A model generated the notes under the pieces. It saw only the letters and a program-made list of their open reading frames with translations, ran no database searches and was not told the origin of the DNA. Source: Phyllobacterium endophyticum (GTDB taxonomy: Bacteria; Pseudomonadota; Alphaproteobacteria; Rhizobiales; Rhizobiaceae). Taken from it: 64,000 nucleotides of DNA. Position 1 is the stretch's first letter, and the number at the start of each line of letters is the position of its first letter. The stretch covers positions 1,054,001 through 1,118,000 of the forward strand of contig NZ_PGGN01000001.1 in NCBI RefSeq assembly GCF_003010935.1, in the 5' to 3' direction. Shown one piece after another: positions 38,352-48,197 of the stretch. The translations under genes were made by a program, and so were the position numbers.

Positions 38352-38693
38352 CTAGCGCACCGGCGCAGGAGGCGCTGCCGTTAGCCTCTGCCACCGCTCG
38401 AAGGTATCGATTTGAGTTTTTTTATAGTAGTCATCGAGCTGTGATTTGGGCTGAGGACAGTTTTTCGTCCTGGCAATATCGGTCAAGACCAAATTTCGGT
38501 TACGCAATGCGTCGATTTCGACGCGTTCTGGTGATTTAGGGTCCATCAGGAAAAGAGCTGGCCAAAACACAACACCAGTGACACCGAGCGCCAGGTTTTT
38601 GGCGTTTGCCCCGCTCTTCTCTCTGTTGACTGCGATGACAGAGCGCTCATTGACAAACAGGCGGAGCTCGACGGCCTCCAACATCCTTTCCAT
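38352..38693 (-). CDS. Hypothetical protein resembling a lipoprotein C-terminal part
   Basis: The frame from ATG 38693 gives 113 residues with a heptad-like start (MERMLEAVELRLFVNERSVI), a hydrophobic segment (ALGVTGVVFWPALFLMDP) and a polar tail with ALRNRNLVLTDIARTKNC. This combination resembles the C-terminal part of alphaproteobacterial lipoproteins with a 'GVxxVVFWPALF' helix, but no signal peptide or lipobox cysteine precedes it in this frame. The frame stays open to 38825 with unrelated residues, overlapping the divergent DUF2948 gene. It may be a truncated gene or a cytoplasmic-membrane protein with a lost 5' end. Confidence 0.45.
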   Translation of the reverse strand: MERMLEAVELRLFVNERSVIAVNREKSGANAKNLALGVTGVVFWPALFLMDPKSPERVEIDALRNRNLVLTDIARTKNCPQPKSQLDDYYKKTQIDTFERWQRLTAAPPAPVR

Positions 38694-38805
38694 TGGCGCT
38701 CGATTTTGCCAAGCGGATAATTCCATTTGTCCGCACTTTCCTCTAACAGGAGAGTGACGTACCGCCATTTGGCGGTGCGACCTGTTCATGATGCAAAGGT
38801 TAGAC

Positions 38806-39243
38806 ATGGAAAATCTCAAACTCATCGCGCTTGATGAGGAAGATCTGCGGATACTGTCTGCACATCTGCAGGATTCTTTGTTGAAAGTCGGCGATATCGA
38901 CTATTTGGCCGCCGAGAAGAAGCTTGTTGTAGGTGTGAATCGTTTCGTCTGGGAATTGGCTGCCGATGGCAAACGGCATCGTAGCTTCGTACGCCGCCGC
39001 ACGGCATTGTTGTTCGACCGGGTCAATAGCGTCAAAGCAGCCGGCATCGATCGACAACACAAGGAAGATATACTCTCGCTTTTGGCAATTCGGTTTATTC
39101 CGGGCGAAGCGCCGTCAGGTATTGTGGAACTGACTTTTTCGGCTGGCAAAGCGCTGAGGCTGGAAGTGGAAGCTATCGAGGCGCAATTGACAGATCTGGG
39201 TCCTGCCTGGGAGACCACGTCCAAACCCGAACACGACGATTAG
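38806..39243 (+). CDS. DUF2948 family protein
   Basis: The 145-residue protein starts MENLKLIALDEEDLRILSAH and contains VGDIDYLAAEKKLVVGVNRF, RRRTALLFDRVNSVKAAGI and AGKALRLEVEAIEAQLTDLG, all features of the alphaproteobacterial family DUF2948, whose function is unknown. It is always seen by me next to hisD in this group. Its stop TAG forms part of the hisD ribosome binding site, so the two are translationally linked. Confidence 0.93.
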   Translation: MENLKLIALDEEDLRILSAHLQDSLLKVGDIDYLAAEKKLVVGVNRFVWELAADGKRHRSFVRRRTALLFDRVNSVKAAGIDRQHKEDILSLLAIRFIPGEAPSGIVELTFSAGKALRLEVEAIEAQLTDLGPAWETTSKPEHDD

Positions 39244-39253
39244 GAGCATTTGC

Positions 39254-40546
39254 GTGGCATTTGTGCTGAGACAGACTGAGCCCGATTTTGAATCACGGTT
39301 TTCTGCATTTCTGGCTACCAAACGTGAGGCTTCGGAAGATGTGGATCGCGTTGTTACCGATATAATCCATCGCGTCCGCACCGAGGGCGATTCCGCCCTG
39401 ATCGATTATTCACAACGCTTCGACCGGGTTGATCTTGTACAGCATGGCATTGCAATTACCTCGGCCGAGATTGATGCTGCTGTGGCATCTGCACCCGCGA
39501 AGACGGTCGAAGCACTGAAACTGGCGCGCAATCGCATCCACTCGCACCACGCGCGGCAGATGCCGCAGGACGACCGCTACACGGATGCACTCGGTGTGGA
39601 ACTTGGCTCGCGGTGGACGGCGGTCGAGTCGGTTGGGCTCTATGTTCCCGGGGGAACGGCAAGCTACCCAAGTTCAGTTCTCATGAATGCCGTTCCCGCG
39701 CAAGTTGCAGGCGTCGAGCGCATCGTCATGGTCGTGCCTTCGCCGGACGGAAAGCTCAATCCGCTGGTGCTGGTTGCAGCCCGGCTTGCCGGTGTTTCCG
39801 AGATTTATCGCGTTGGTGGAGCACAAGCCATCGCCGCACTGGCCTATGGCACCGAGACTATCGCGCCTGTCGCCAAGATCATAGGTCCCGGCAACGCCTA
39901 TGTGGCGGCCGCCAAGCGTCGCGTATTCGGTAGGGTCGGGATCGATATGATCGCTGGTCCATCCGAGGTCTTGATCGTTGCTGACAGCAACAATGATCCG
40001 GACTGGATCGCCGCAGATCTTCTGGCACAAGCCGAGCACGACAGTGCAGCGCAATCCATATTGATCACTGACGACGAGTCCTTCGGCGATGCCGTTGTCG
40101 CAGCTGTGGAACGCCAATTGCTCACATTGCCACGCGCCGAGGCCGCGCGTGCCAGCTGGAGTGACTATGGCGCGGTCATTCTCGTTTCCGACCTTCTGTC
40201 ATCCTTGCCGCTCGTCAACCGGATCGCTGCCGAGCATCTTGAGATAGCGACTGATGATCCCGAACTTCTAATGGCCGGCGTGCGCAATGCTGGAGCAATC
40301 TTCCTTGGACGGTATACGCCGGAAGTCATTGGTGACTATGTCGGCGGCTCCAACCATGTTCTACCCACAGCCCGCTCGGCGCGCTTTTCTTCCGGCCTAT
40401 CTGTTCTCGATTATGTAAAGCGAACCTCGATCCTGAAGCTGGGGGTCGAGCAGCTTCGTGCTCTGGGCCCGGCAGCGATCGAACTCGCGCGGGCTGAAGG
40501 CCTCGATGCCCATGGCAACTCTGTCGCAATCCGATTGAACCTGTAG
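39254..40546 (+). CDS. hisD: Histidinol dehydrogenase
   Basis: HisD carries out the last two steps of histidine synthesis, oxidising histidinol to histidine with two NAD+. The 430-residue enzyme has the [20 protein letters not shown] segment, [16 protein letters not shown], the zinc and substrate regions around [10 protein letters not shown] and [13 protein letters not shown] with its catalytic-site Glu and His, and [22 protein letters not shown] 39254 is the start, with AGGAG 7 bases upstream overlapping the preceding stop. The rest of the histidine pathway is not in the window. Confidence 0.97.
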   Translation: MAFVLRQTEPDFESRFSAFLATKREASEDVDRVVTDIIHRVRTEGDSALIDYSQRFDRVDLVQHGIAITSAEIDAAVASAPAKTVEALKLARNRIHSHHARQMPQDDRYTDALGVELGSRWTAVESVGLYVPGGTASYPSSVLMNAVPAQVAGVERIVMVVPSPDGKLNPLVLVAARLAGVSEIYRVGGAQAIAALAYGTETIAPVAKIIGPGNAYVAAAKRRVFGRVGIDMIAGPSEVLIVADSNNDPDWIAADLLAQAEHDSAAQSILITDDESFGDAVVAAVERQLLTLPRAEAARASWSDYGAVILVSDLLSSLPLVNRIAAEHLEIATDDPELLMAGVRNAGAIFLGRYTPEVIGDYVGGSNHVLPTARSARFSSGLSVLDYVKRTSILKLGVEQLRALGPAAIELARAEGLDAHGNSVAIRLNL

Positions 40547-40550
40547 GGAA

Positions 40551-41033
40551 ATGATGACAGCGACGGACATGGCCCGGCTGATCGATGTGGAACTGGACGA
40601 GACGATCGGCCGTTCTACGCCGGACGTCGAGCATGAACGTGCTGTCGCGATCTTCGATCTGATCGAAGAAAACAGCTTTCGCCCGGTTGGAGATGAGGGA
40701 AGCGGCCCCTACAGGTTGAAGATCTCGCTGGTCGAATCCCGACTGATCTTCGCCATCGCACGCGAGAATGGCGATGAAGTGGTCACGCACATCCTGTCGT
40801 TGACGCCGTTGCGCAAGGTTGTGAAGGATTATTTCATGATCTGCGAAAGCTACTATGAGGCAATCCGCGCTTCCAGTCCCAGCAAGATCGAGGCGATAGA
40901 TATGGGACGTCGCGGTCTGCACAACGAAGGGTCACAGGCTTTGATGGACCGTTTGAACGGTAAGATCGAGGTGGATTTCGACACCGCCCGCCGCCTCTTC
41001 ACGTTGGTTTGTGTGTTGCATTGGCGGGGTTAG
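40551..41033 (+). CDS. UPF0262 family protein
   Basis: The 160-residue protein contains the UPF0262 segments [55 protein letters not shown] and [18 protein letters not shown]. The family is found in alphaproteobacteria directly after hisD; its function is unknown. It begins 4 bases after the hisD stop, so it is co-translated. The phosphatase gene follows after 8 bases. Confidence 0.94.
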   Translation: MMTATDMARLIDVELDETIGRSTPDVEHERAVAIFDLIEENSFRPVGDEGSGPYRLKISLVESRLIFAIARENGDEVVTHILSLTPLRKVVKDYFMICESYYEAIRASSPSKIEAIDMGRRGLHNEGSQALMDRLNGKIEVDFDTARRLFTLVCVLHWRG

Positions 41034-41041
41034 GCGAAGCC

Positions 41042-41518
41042 ATGCCACATGGGCCGGACAAACTGCCGGATGAACACGGCCTAGAAAAGCCGGTATTGCC
41101 AGGTGCAGTCTTGTTCATATGCGGCTTGAATTCAATTCGATCTCCGATCGCGGAGACGCTGGCTCGCAGCTTGCTGCCTTCGAAGGTCTACATTGCGTCT
41201 GCGGGCGTCGAAAAGGGCGAACCGGATCCCTTTGTCGATGCGGTACTCGAGGAGGTCGGCCTAAAGAAAGCTTCAGCCCAGCCCCGCACTTTTGAAGAGC
41301 TGGAAGATGATTATTTTGATCTTATCATTACATTGTCTCCCAAGGCACACCACATGGCATTGGAGTTGACGCGCACCAAATCCGTGCATGTGGAGTATTG
41401 GCCGACGCCTGACCCAACTTTGGTGCGTGGGCGTCGAAATCAAATTCTGGATGCTTATCGCGACGTTCGGGAAAATCTGAAACATCATATACTGGAGCGT
41501 TTTGGCAGCACCGGATGA
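41042..41518 (+). CDS. Low-molecular-weight phosphatase family protein
   Basis: The 158-residue protein has the LMW protein-tyrosine phosphatase / arsenate reductase signature: the P-loop FICGLNSIRSP with nucleophile C27 and R33 (C-X5-R-S) and the general acid Asp in WPTPDPT. It could dephosphorylate a protein tyrosine or reduce arsenate; the Asn in the loop is usual for this branch. ATG 41042 gives a family-like N-terminus; an upstream GTG at 41009 overlaps the UPF0262 gene and is less likely. It is the last member of the tight hisD operon before infA. Confidence 0.9.
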   Translation: MPHGPDKLPDEHGLEKPVLPGAVLFICGLNSIRSPIAETLARSLLPSKVYIASAGVEKGEPDPFVDAVLEEVGLKKASAQPRTFEELEDDYFDLIITLSPKAHHMALELTRTKSVHVEYWPTPDPTLVRGRRNQILDAYRDVRENLKHHILERFGSTG

Positions 41519-41647
41519 ACCTCCTGTGCAGCCTGCAAATTTGCTTCAAACTCCCTTGTTCACAAATGATGCGCAATACTATAGGTTCCGCGCAAAATTG
41601 CGGTCGAGCATGACCACAAAATTCCCTTATCGGAGATAGCACTACGC

Positions 41648-41866
41648 ATGGCGAAAGAAGAAGTATTGGAGTTTCCTGGTCTCGTGACGGAGCTGTTGCC
41701 CAACGCGATGTTTCGGGTAAAGCTCGAAAATGACCATGAAATTATCGCACACACGGCTGGTCGCATGCGCAAGAACCGCATTCGCGTCTTGGCCGGCGAC
41801 AAGGTTCTCGTCGAAATGACCCCTTATGACCTGACCAAGGGCCGCATCACCTATCGCTTCAAATAA
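41648..41866 (+). CDS. infA: Translation initiation factor IF-1
   Basis: IF-1 binds the ribosomal A site during initiation. The 72-residue OB-fold protein begins [20 protein letters not shown] and contains [40 protein letters not shown] and the closing KGRITYRFK, which are diagnostic. A 129-base gap upstream should hold its own promoter. maf follows after 34 bases. Confidence 0.98.
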   Translation: MAKEEVLEFPGLVTELLPNAMFRVKLENDHEIIAHTAGRMRKNRIRVLAGDKVLVEMTPYDLTKGRITYRFK

Positions 41867-41900
41867 TCAGCTCCGCGTTTCGCAGGAAGTTTCGACGTCA

Positions 41901-42527
41901 ATGAGCGACCAGCACAAATTCGTTCTTGCATCGGGCTCGCCGCGCCGTTTGGCGCTGCTGGCCCAGATTGGCATCGAGCCCGACCGACTGTTGCCCGCTG
42001 ATGTCGACGAGACACCTTTGCGTGCCGAACATCCACGCTCTCTGGCGCGCCGCTTGGCTCGCATCAAGGCCGAGAAGGTGGCAGAAGAGCTGAAGAGCGA
42101 TACGGAACTCAGCGGGTGCTACATCGTAGCGGCCGATACCGTTGTTGCCGTGGGCCGCCGGATTCTCCCCAAGGCAGAAATCCTCGACGATGCGACCGCT
42201 TGCTTGCGATTGCTTTCCGGACGGTCACATCGTGTCTACACGGGGCTTTGCCTTGTAACGCCGAAGGGCAAGCAGCGCCAGGATCTGATCGAGACACGCG
42301 TTCGCTTCAAACGTCTTTCCCGCGAGGAATTGGAGAGCTATCTTGCGTCCGGTGAATGGCGCGGCAAAGCCGGAGGCTATGCGATTCAGGGGCTTGCAGG
42401 TGGCTTCGTTGTCAAGCTTGTTGGCTCTTATAGCAATGTTGTAGGCTTGCCTCTTTATGAAACCGCCAGCCTTCTGCATGGTGAAGGCTATCCGGTTTAC
42501 GCCAATTGGCAATCCTCAGTTCGTTAG
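41901..42527 (+). CDS. maf: Maf-type nucleoside triphosphate pyrophosphatase
   Basis: Maf proteins hydrolyse non-canonical or surplus nucleotides and are linked to septum control. The 208-residue protein shows [16 protein letters not shown] at the N-terminus, the [16 protein letters not shown] motif, [12 protein letters not shown] and [16 protein letters not shown], all conserved in the family. It lies in the infA-maf-yacG string. The stop codon at 42525 is close to the start of yacG. Confidence 0.95.
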   Translation: MSDQHKFVLASGSPRRLALLAQIGIEPDRLLPADVDETPLRAEHPRSLARRLARIKAEKVAEELKSDTELSGCYIVAADTVVAVGRRILPKAEILDDATACLRLLSGRSHRVYTGLCLVTPKGKQRQDLIETRVRFKRLSREELESYLASGEWRGKAGGYAIQGLAGGFVVKLVGSYSNVVGLPLYETASLLHGEGYPVYANWQSSVR

Positions 42528-42540
42528 CGGAACTTGTCCA

Positions 42541-42750
42541 TTGACTGATAACAACAAACGCTCGGCGAATGTCACGCCTTTGCGGCCGACCCGCCCTTGT
42601 CCTGAATGCAAGAGGCCATCACAGCGAGATCACTATCCCTTCTGCTCGGCACGCTGCCGTAACGTTGATCCCAACCGCTGGTTGACGGGCGCTTATGTGT
42701 TGCCCGCCGTTGAAAGTGCAGACGACAGCGACGATGAACTGGATAGCTGA
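42541..42750 (+). CDS. yacG: DNA gyrase inhibitor YacG
   Basis: YacG is a small zinc protein that binds GyrB and blocks gyrase. The four zinc ligands are seen in CPECKRP and FCSARC, followed by the conserved NVDPNRWLTGAYVLP. I suggest the TTG at 42541 as start (69 residues), because it lies just after the maf stop and gives the usual family length; an ATG at 42481 would overlap maf. An acidic C-terminal tail follows the conserved part. Confidence 0.9.
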   Translation: MTDNNKRSANVTPLRPTRPCPECKRPSQRDHYPFCSARCRNVDPNRWLTGAYVLPAVESADDSDDELDS

Positions 42751-42814
42751 GACGCTTCACGTTCTTTTCACTTCATGCAGTTAATCCTGCCCCTGTCAGA
42801 ACGGGGATGCCCTC

Positions 42815-43954
42815 ATGAAGATCGCCATCGTCGGCACCGGCTTCGTGGCCGACTATTACATGACTACGCTTGCCAATCACCCGGAGCTTGTGCTTACCGG
42901 CGTTTTTGATCGGGATTCTGCACGCCTGAAGCAGTTCGCCGATCATTACAAAGTCGCCACCTATCAGGATTTCGAAGCGATACTGGCTGATCCGAGCGTC
43001 GGAATTGTTGTCAACCTCAGCACACCCGAGAGCCACTATTCATTGTCCAAGCAGGCGCTCGAAGCGGGCAAGCATGTCTATTGTGAAAAGCCGCTGGCCA
43101 TGCGCTACGGAGAAGCGGCGGAGCTTGTGGCGCTAGCGGAACGCTTGAATCTCGTTTTGGGATCTGCACCCGCCAATGCCTTGAGCGATGCGTACGGACT
43201 GGCGGCGGATTCGCTCGGTGGCATCGGCAAGCCGCGGCTGGTCTATGCCCAGATGGAAGACGGCCCCGTATTCCGGGCGAACTGGCAGGGGTGGCGGTCG
43301 GTCTCGGGTGCGCGGTGGCCGGGTCTGCATGAATTCGAAATCGGGTGCACACTCGAGCACGCAGGCTATGCCTTGTCATGGCTGGTGTCCCTGTTCGGGC
43401 CCGTCGACAGCCTTACTGCATTCTCCGCGCTCACCTTTCCGGACAAAGGTCCCGGCACGGAACAGATCGAGATGGCGTCTGATTTTTCTGTCGGCTGCCT
43501 GCACTTCAACTCGGGTGTCATTGCCCGGGTCACTTGCGGGCTTGCTGCACCACGCGACCGTTCATTGACAATCCTGGGCGATAGCGGGACGCTGACTGTA
43601 GTCGACTTGTGGGATCACCGCTCGCTGATCTATCGCGAAACCACCGGAGAAGGCCGTACAATGCGAACAAAGCTTGCAGACCTTGCCGAGGTCCGCCTGG
43701 CTCGCTTCTTGCGCTGCAAGCCCTTGCCGGGGCGGAAAATGCGTTACGCCAGCCGGGCAAAACGGATCAAACTTCCGGCCTACCCTTCGCAGATCGATTT
43801 TGCCGGGGGTATTGCGGCGCAAGCCATTGCTATCGAACGAGGCACCCCGATGTTTAACTCGGGGAGGGTTGCCCTGCACATCACCGAACTTGTGCTGGCA
43901 CTGAACAGGGGCGGCTCGCTGCCGCAACCCTACAGGATGCGCAGCACGTTCTAA
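42815..43954 (+). CDS. Gfo/Idh/MocA family oxidoreductase
   Basis: This 379-residue NAD(P)-dependent sugar or cyclitol dehydrogenase starts with a Rossmann motif ([20 protein letters not shown]), has the conserved [14 protein letters not shown] segment, and a substrate-binding domain with [20 protein letters not shown] bearing the candidate catalytic histidine region. Unusually for the family, a basic segment with [19 protein letters not shown] lies near residues 290-320. The substrate is unknown. It converges with a second enzyme of the same family, overlapping by 4 bases, and separates yacG from tRNA-Phe. Confidence 0.88.
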   Translation: MKIAIVGTGFVADYYMTTLANHPELVLTGVFDRDSARLKQFADHYKVATYQDFEAILADPSVGIVVNLSTPESHYSLSKQALEAGKHVYCEKPLAMRYGEAAELVALAERLNLVLGSAPANALSDAYGLAADSLGGIGKPRLVYAQMEDGPVFRANWQGWRSVSGARWPGLHEFEIGCTLEHAGYALSWLVSLFGPVDSLTAFSALTFPDKGPGTEQIEMASDFSVGCLHFNSGVIARVTCGLAAPRDRSLTILGDSGTLTVVDLWDHRSLIYRETTGEGRTMRTKLADLAEVRLARFLRCKPLPGRKMRYASRAKRIKLPAYPSQIDFAGGIAAQAIAIERGTPMFNSGRVALHITELVLALNRGGSLPQPYRMRSTF

Positions 43955-45039
43955 AGCTTGATGATCTGCGGTGCCGCCGGTTGTGCCAAGACGATGTTGA
44001 TAGCGCGCAATGCATTGATACTGTCTGGAAGCGGCATGATCGGCACGCTCCGTGCGCCGCTACGCATGGCGTCCATTACCGCCATCGCTTCGAATTGCAG
44101 TCCATTACCATCGAACGAGTATTCCTCGACTTTGCGCCCGGGTAAAGGAAGACGATCGTAAATCTTGGCTAAGAAGCCGAACCGTGCGGGGAGCGGTCCG
44201 AAAGGCGCGTTCTGGGCAAAACCGCGGTAAATCGTTAGCCGCTGCGCTTTCAGGAACGGCGCATTCAGGCGCAGGGTCCCTTGAGTACCCTCGACGACGA
44301 AATGGTTGGCTCCGTCCCGGTCAAACCCGCAAGCGAGTTGCGCTTCCGCTTCGTCATAATGCAGGGTGATCCGCGAACTTATGTCGACGCCATTTGGCGC
44401 AGCGTGCCAGAGGCCCGAGATTTTTTGTGGCTGGCCGAGGAAATGCATGGCGAGCGATACACAATAAATCCCAAGATCGAGACTGGCACCCCCTCCAAGG
44501 GAGCGGTTGAAATAGCGGCTTTCAGGCTCGTATTCGTGTTCATAGGCGAGCTCCGCGGTAATTTTGCGGATGGCTCCGATTTCCCCTGCATCAACTTTCG
44601 CTTTAGCCGCGACAATGGCCGGCAAAAACCGCGTCCACATCGCTTCCATAGCAAAGACCTTCACCCGCGCTGCCTCGCGCTGGATAACCGAGGCTTCCGT
44701 GTGGGAAGGGGCGAGCGGCTTTTCTGTAAGGATAGCTTTTCCGGCGCGAACGGCCTTCAGCGCCTGCGCCAGATGCATTGAATTGGGAGTGGCGATATAA
44801 ACCGCATCAATGGCTGAGTCGCTGAGAAACAAATCAAGATCGGAATACGCGCGGTGACTGCCATGAGCACCCCGGAACTCTTCTGCACCGGCCGCACTTC
44901 TCGAGTAATTGGCTACAAGTGCAGCGTCTGGAATGAGCGTCAGGTCTGATGCAAATCGTCGCGCGATGTCCCCGCTTCCAATGATCCCCCAACCAAAGAC
45001 CTGATCCCCAACGCGCTTGTCCTCCCCTATCTCAGTCAT
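43951..45039 (-). CDS. Gfo/Idh/MocA family oxidoreductase
   Basis: The 362-residue protein has the Rossmann motif [19 protein letters not shown] near residue 15, the [12 protein letters not shown] segment, [12 protein letters not shown] and [20 protein letters not shown], which place it near the trans-1,2-dihydrobenzene-1,2-diol / D-xylose dehydrogenase branch of the family. It shares only general family features with the convergent gene at 42815, so the pair is not a recent duplication. The substrate is not known. The gene is monocistronic as far as visible. Confidence 0.9.
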   Translation of the reverse strand: MTEIGEDKRVGDQVFGWGIIGSGDIARRFASDLTLIPDAALVANYSRSAAGAEEFRGAHGSHRAYSDLDLFLSDSAIDAVYIATPNSMHLAQALKAVRAGKAILTEKPLAPSHTEASVIQREAARVKVFAMEAMWTRFLPAIVAAKAKVDAGEIGAIRKITAELAYEHEYEPESRYFNRSLGGGASLDLGIYCVSLAMHFLGQPQKISGLWHAAPNGVDISSRITLHYDEAEAQLACGFDRDGANHFVVEGTQGTLRLNAPFLKAQRLTIYRGFAQNAPFGPLPARFGFLAKIYDRLPLPGRKVEEYSFDGNGLQFEAMAVMDAMRSGARSVPIMPLPDSINALRAINIVLAQPAAPQIIKL

Positions 45040-45231
45040 GCAACAACGAATCCCGTCTCTAATGCCTCAAACAAACGCACCATTGCATGCCCTTGGCAAG
45101 AGGCAGAAAAACGGCAAAAAATTCGCGAGTTGATGCTGGACAGCAGGATTTTTAGTGTTATAACCCACGCGCTTCTGACGGAAAAGCCAACCCGTCGAAA
45201 GGCTTGCCGGATAACGGAAACGCCACGGAGT

Positions 45232-45307
45232 GCCCAGATAGCTCAGTTGGTAGAGCAGCGGATTGAAAATCCGCGTGTCCGTGGTTCGAATCCGCGTCTG
45301 GGCACCA
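45232..45307 (+). tRNA. tRNA-Phe (anticodon GAA)
   Basis: Acceptor GCCCAGA pairs with TCTGGGC, the D-arm has TAGCTCAGTTGGTAGAGC, the anticodon stem CGGAT/ATCCG encloses TTGAAAA with anticodon GAA, and the T-arm carries GGTTCGAATCC. The discriminator A and 3' CCA are encoded. Length is 76 bases. Confidence 0.97.
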
Positions 45308-45564
45308 CTTTTCTCAGTACCATCGGCTGCAGCCACAATGTCGATGTGGCGTCTGACACGGTTTCCCCGGAACAGATGCGTTCAGGCCTCACGTCACTAT
45401 CTTAAAAAATGAATTCAGGGTGTTGCTGAATTGCGGGTCGATGCCGGCAGCACAGCTTTATGGAAGTCGAGAAATCTCCGGTTCGGTAAAGAATCATTGT
45501 GCAAGCGGCACTGAAGAAGAGCTTCATACTTCGGCGCTGCCGCGAGTTGAGCCCCTGATTAGCT

Positions 45565-46671
45565 TCACACCATAGTGGATACGTGATCAGCGATTGCAAG
45601 CGAAGCTGTGAGACCGGGGCTCTCGATGCCGAATAGATTAACCAGCCCGCCAATTCCATGAGTCGCGGGACCCTGGATGATAAAATCGGTCACTGGTTCG
45701 CCGTCGATACTCAGTTTAGGCCGAATCCCGCAATAGGCGGGCTGCAACGAACCGGTGGCAAGATCAGGCCAGTATTTGCGTATTTCATCATAAAAGCGGT
45801 CCGCGCGTCCAGGATCGACACTGTAGTCGATAGATTCGACCCACTCGACATCAGGGCCGAACCGCATGCGCCCCTCCAGGTCGAGGGTGAGGTGAACGCC
45901 TAGCCCTCCAGGTTCCGGCACGGGATAAATCAGGTGCTTGAACGGCGTCTTGCCCGCCGCCGAAAAATAGTTGCCTTTCGCAAAGCGCGGCTGGGGTACG
46001 AAACTCGGTGCCAGTCCACTGATGGATGAAGCAATGGATGGAGCGTGAAGGCCACAGGCGTTGATGAAGACGGATGCTTGCAGCTCGAAAGAGTGTCCAG
46101 TGGCGATGTCGACCGTTTCGATCCGCAATCCGTCCTTGATGGATTCCGCTGAGGCCACTCGGGTGCGATAGGAGATGACGGCGCCATGGTCTTGCGCATC
46201 ACCCAGCATCGCCAACATCAGCCCGTGGCTGTCGATGATCCCGGTCGACGGCGAGAACAGTGCCGCGGTGCACCTTAGTTCTGGCTCGCGCTGACAGGCT
46301 TGCAGCTTCGATAGAAACTCGAGATCCGAAACGCCATTGGCTCTTGCGCTCGCTGCTATCGTACCAAGCGCGTGGATCTGGGTTGCGTCCGTGGCCACGA
46401 TAAGTTTGCCGCAGCGCGAATGCGGGACGCCATGCGCTTCCGCGAACGCGTATAGAGCGTTACGGCCCTCGACACAAAGACGCGCTTTTAAACTGCCTTT
46501 GGGATAATATATGCCGGCATGAATTACTTCAGAGTTGCGCGAACTCGTACCTGTGCCGATTGTGTCGGCCTCATCAACGATAAGGGTCTCAATTCCGCGG
46601 CGCGCAAAAGCCCGCGCGATCGCCAGCCCGACAACGCCCGCACCGGCGACGACGCATCCCACCCGTTCCAA
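45565..46671 (-). CDS. FAD-dependent oxidoreductase of the L-2-hydroxyglutarate oxidase (LhgO) type
   Basis: The 368-residue flavoprotein starts with a dinucleotide-binding motif (CVVAGAGVVGLAIARAFA) and has the LhgO-like blocks SSRNSEVIHAGIYYPKGSLK, CGKLIVATD, PSTGIIDSHGLMLAMLGDA and FAKGNYFSAAG, with the closing GIRPKLSIDG and HGIGGLVNLFGIESPGLT. Enzymes of this type oxidise L-2-hydroxyglutarate or related 2-hydroxy acids and deliver electrons to quinones. The gene lies 3 bases after the stop of a small hypothetical gene, forming a two-gene operon. Confidence 0.9.
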   Translation of the reverse strand: MERVGCVVAGAGVVGLAIARAFARRGIETLIVDEADTIGTGTSSRNSEVIHAGIYYPKGSLKARLCVEGRNALYAFAEAHGVPHSRCGKLIVATDATQIHALGTIAASARANGVSDLEFLSKLQACQREPELRCTAALFSPSTGIIDSHGLMLAMLGDAQDHGAVISYRTRVASAESIKDGLRIETVDIATGHSFELQASVFINACGLHAPSIASSISGLAPSFVPQPRFAKGNYFSAAGKTPFKHLIYPVPEPGGLGVHLTLDLEGRMRFGPDVEWVESIDYSVDPGRADRFYDEIRKYWPDLATGSLQPAYCGIRPKLSIDGEPVTDFIIQGPATHGIGGLVNLFGIESPGLTASLAIADHVSTMV

Positions 46672-46674
46672 TCG

Positions 46675-46986
46675 TCAGTGACCTCCGTGCACGGCAAAAG
46701 GCGCCAGCTTCCTTTCCAGGCTCTGCAGAGTTTCGATAATCTGGAGCCCGATGCGTTCATAACAAGGATAGTGCAAGAGATGCTCTTTGTCCCAATCTGC
46801 GGGGGAAAGGCTACTGCCGTAGTCCTGGGGTGCCGAATTCTTGAGTTCGGTCAGATATTCCTGGACGGAAATGGAGGTGGGTGGCGTTCCCGTTGCCATA
46901 TGCATGAACAGGGCGCGCAGCCAGAATTGGGTGGCCATGAGTTCAATGCGGATCTGTTCGTCTTCGATCATGGTTTTCCGGTCCAA
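46675..46986 (-). CDS. Hypothetical protein in operon with the LhgO-like flavoprotein
   Basis: The 103-residue protein contains ELMATQFWLRALFMHMATGT and PPTSISVQEYLTELKNSAP, then a region with CYERIGLQIIETLQSLERKL. It is predicted soluble and helical. No family is recognised. Its stop lies 3 bases before the flavoprotein start, which strongly supports a real coding gene and a linked role. ATG 46971 is an alternative start. Confidence 0.75.
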   Translation of the reverse strand: MDRKTMIEDEQIRIELMATQFWLRALFMHMATGTPPTSISVQEYLTELKNSAPQDYGSSLSPADWDKEHLLHYPCYERIGLQIIETLQSLERKLAPFAVHGGH

Positions 46987-47179
46987 CGCTTCAACGCAAA
47001 GCTGACTTATTAAGCACCTTTATTCGTTCAAGCGATAATTGGCTTCACGGGTATCAAGCTAATACAAAAGCGGGTAATCAAACCGCCAAACTAATGATAT
47101 TGGAGTGTATTTTCATACTTTGCAGCGTGTAACCCGAAACGACGAATCCGGCTCTGTCGATTAAGAGCAGCGGATGAAG

Positions 47180-48166
47180 TCAAATGGACCCCGTTGCGTC
47201 TGCTATGCGTCTGCCGCCGAATAATTGTTTCACGCGGCTAATCAGGTCCGGTCTTCGCCAAAGATAGCCGATGGGCGGCAAAAGTGCGCTCATTGGATGA
47301 AGTCTGATCGCGTAGTTGATCAATTCGCGAACGCCTGGGTCGCCGCGCAAAAAGTGCGATACCGCACACCAATAGGCTCTGTCACTCAAGCTCCGCCGAG
47401 CTTTTCGAAGCATTAGATCGGCATCGGCAAGGGATGCTCCATGATCCCTGAAGAACGCCTCGAACGCTGCCTCCGATTCGACATTCCAATGATGCACATT
47501 TTGCAGAATAGCCGATTGGTTGGCGCCATGAATGCGCACGATCGATTGAACGTCATCGAGCTTCACGACTGCGCCAGCGGCGGCGAATCGCATCCACATT
47601 TCCATGTCATCCGTATGAGGTAGGTCTGGTCTGTAATATCCAAGCCGCTTTTGGACGGCCGTTCTTACCACGGTCATGGGACCGCGTACCGGACTGCGAC
47701 CGGTCTCGCAGAAGGAGTAAAGGAAATCACCACCGGTTATATACTGTTCGGTTGAGGTCATCGTTCCGCGAGCATGGTCAAGCGATTTGCCGTCCTCGAT
47801 GAACATCGTTTCGCCGAACACGAGATTTGCGTCAGGATATCGGTCAAGCGCCGAAACGGATTTTCTCAATGATCCCATCGGGAGCCAGTCGTCTGAACAT
47901 ACGATCGTAAAATAATCCGATTCCGCCCAGTCGATCGCTCTGTTGAACGAAGCATGCGCGCCCAGATTTATTGTGTTTAGACAAAGTTCGACGCGAGGGT
48001 CAGATGCCGCGATCTCCCGGGCAATAATGGCGCTGTCATCCGTCGAGGCGTTATCTATAATGAGAATACGCAAATCGGCAACGTCTTGGTTCTGCACGCT
48101 TTCTACGCATCCACGAAGAAAACGCCCATAATTGTAGTTGGGAATTGCCACGTCTATCCGAGGCAT
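47180..48166 (-). CDS. Family 2 glycosyltransferase
   Basis: The 328-residue enzyme has the GT-A fold motifs: RIDVAIPNYNYGRFLRGCVE at the start, ILIIDNASTDDS, then FTIVCSDDWLP with the SDD donor-binding motif and the later DLPHTDDMEMWMRFAAAG segment with the likely catalytic Asp. No membrane segment is evident. It should add one sugar to a lipid-linked polysaccharide unit. GGGAG precedes ATG 48166. It starts 31 bases after the flippase stop in the same direction, so the two form the minus-strand arm of the polysaccharide locus. Confidence 0.92.
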   Translation of the reverse strand: MPRIDVAIPNYNYGRFLRGCVESVQNQDVADLRILIIDNASTDDSAIIAREIAASDPRVELCLNTINLGAHASFNRAIDWAESDYFTIVCSDDWLPMGSLRKSVSALDRYPDANLVFGETMFIEDGKSLDHARGTMTSTEQYITGGDFLYSFCETGRSPVRGPMTVVRTAVQKRLGYYRPDLPHTDDMEMWMRFAAAGAVVKLDDVQSIVRIHGANQSAILQNVHHWNVESEAAFEAFFRDHGASLADADLMLRKARRSLSDRAYWCAVSHFLRGDPGVRELINYAIRLHPMSALLPPIGYLWRRPDLISRVKQLFGGRRIADATGSI

Positions 48167-48197
48167 TGCATTATACTCCCATTTCTTGCAGACCAGC

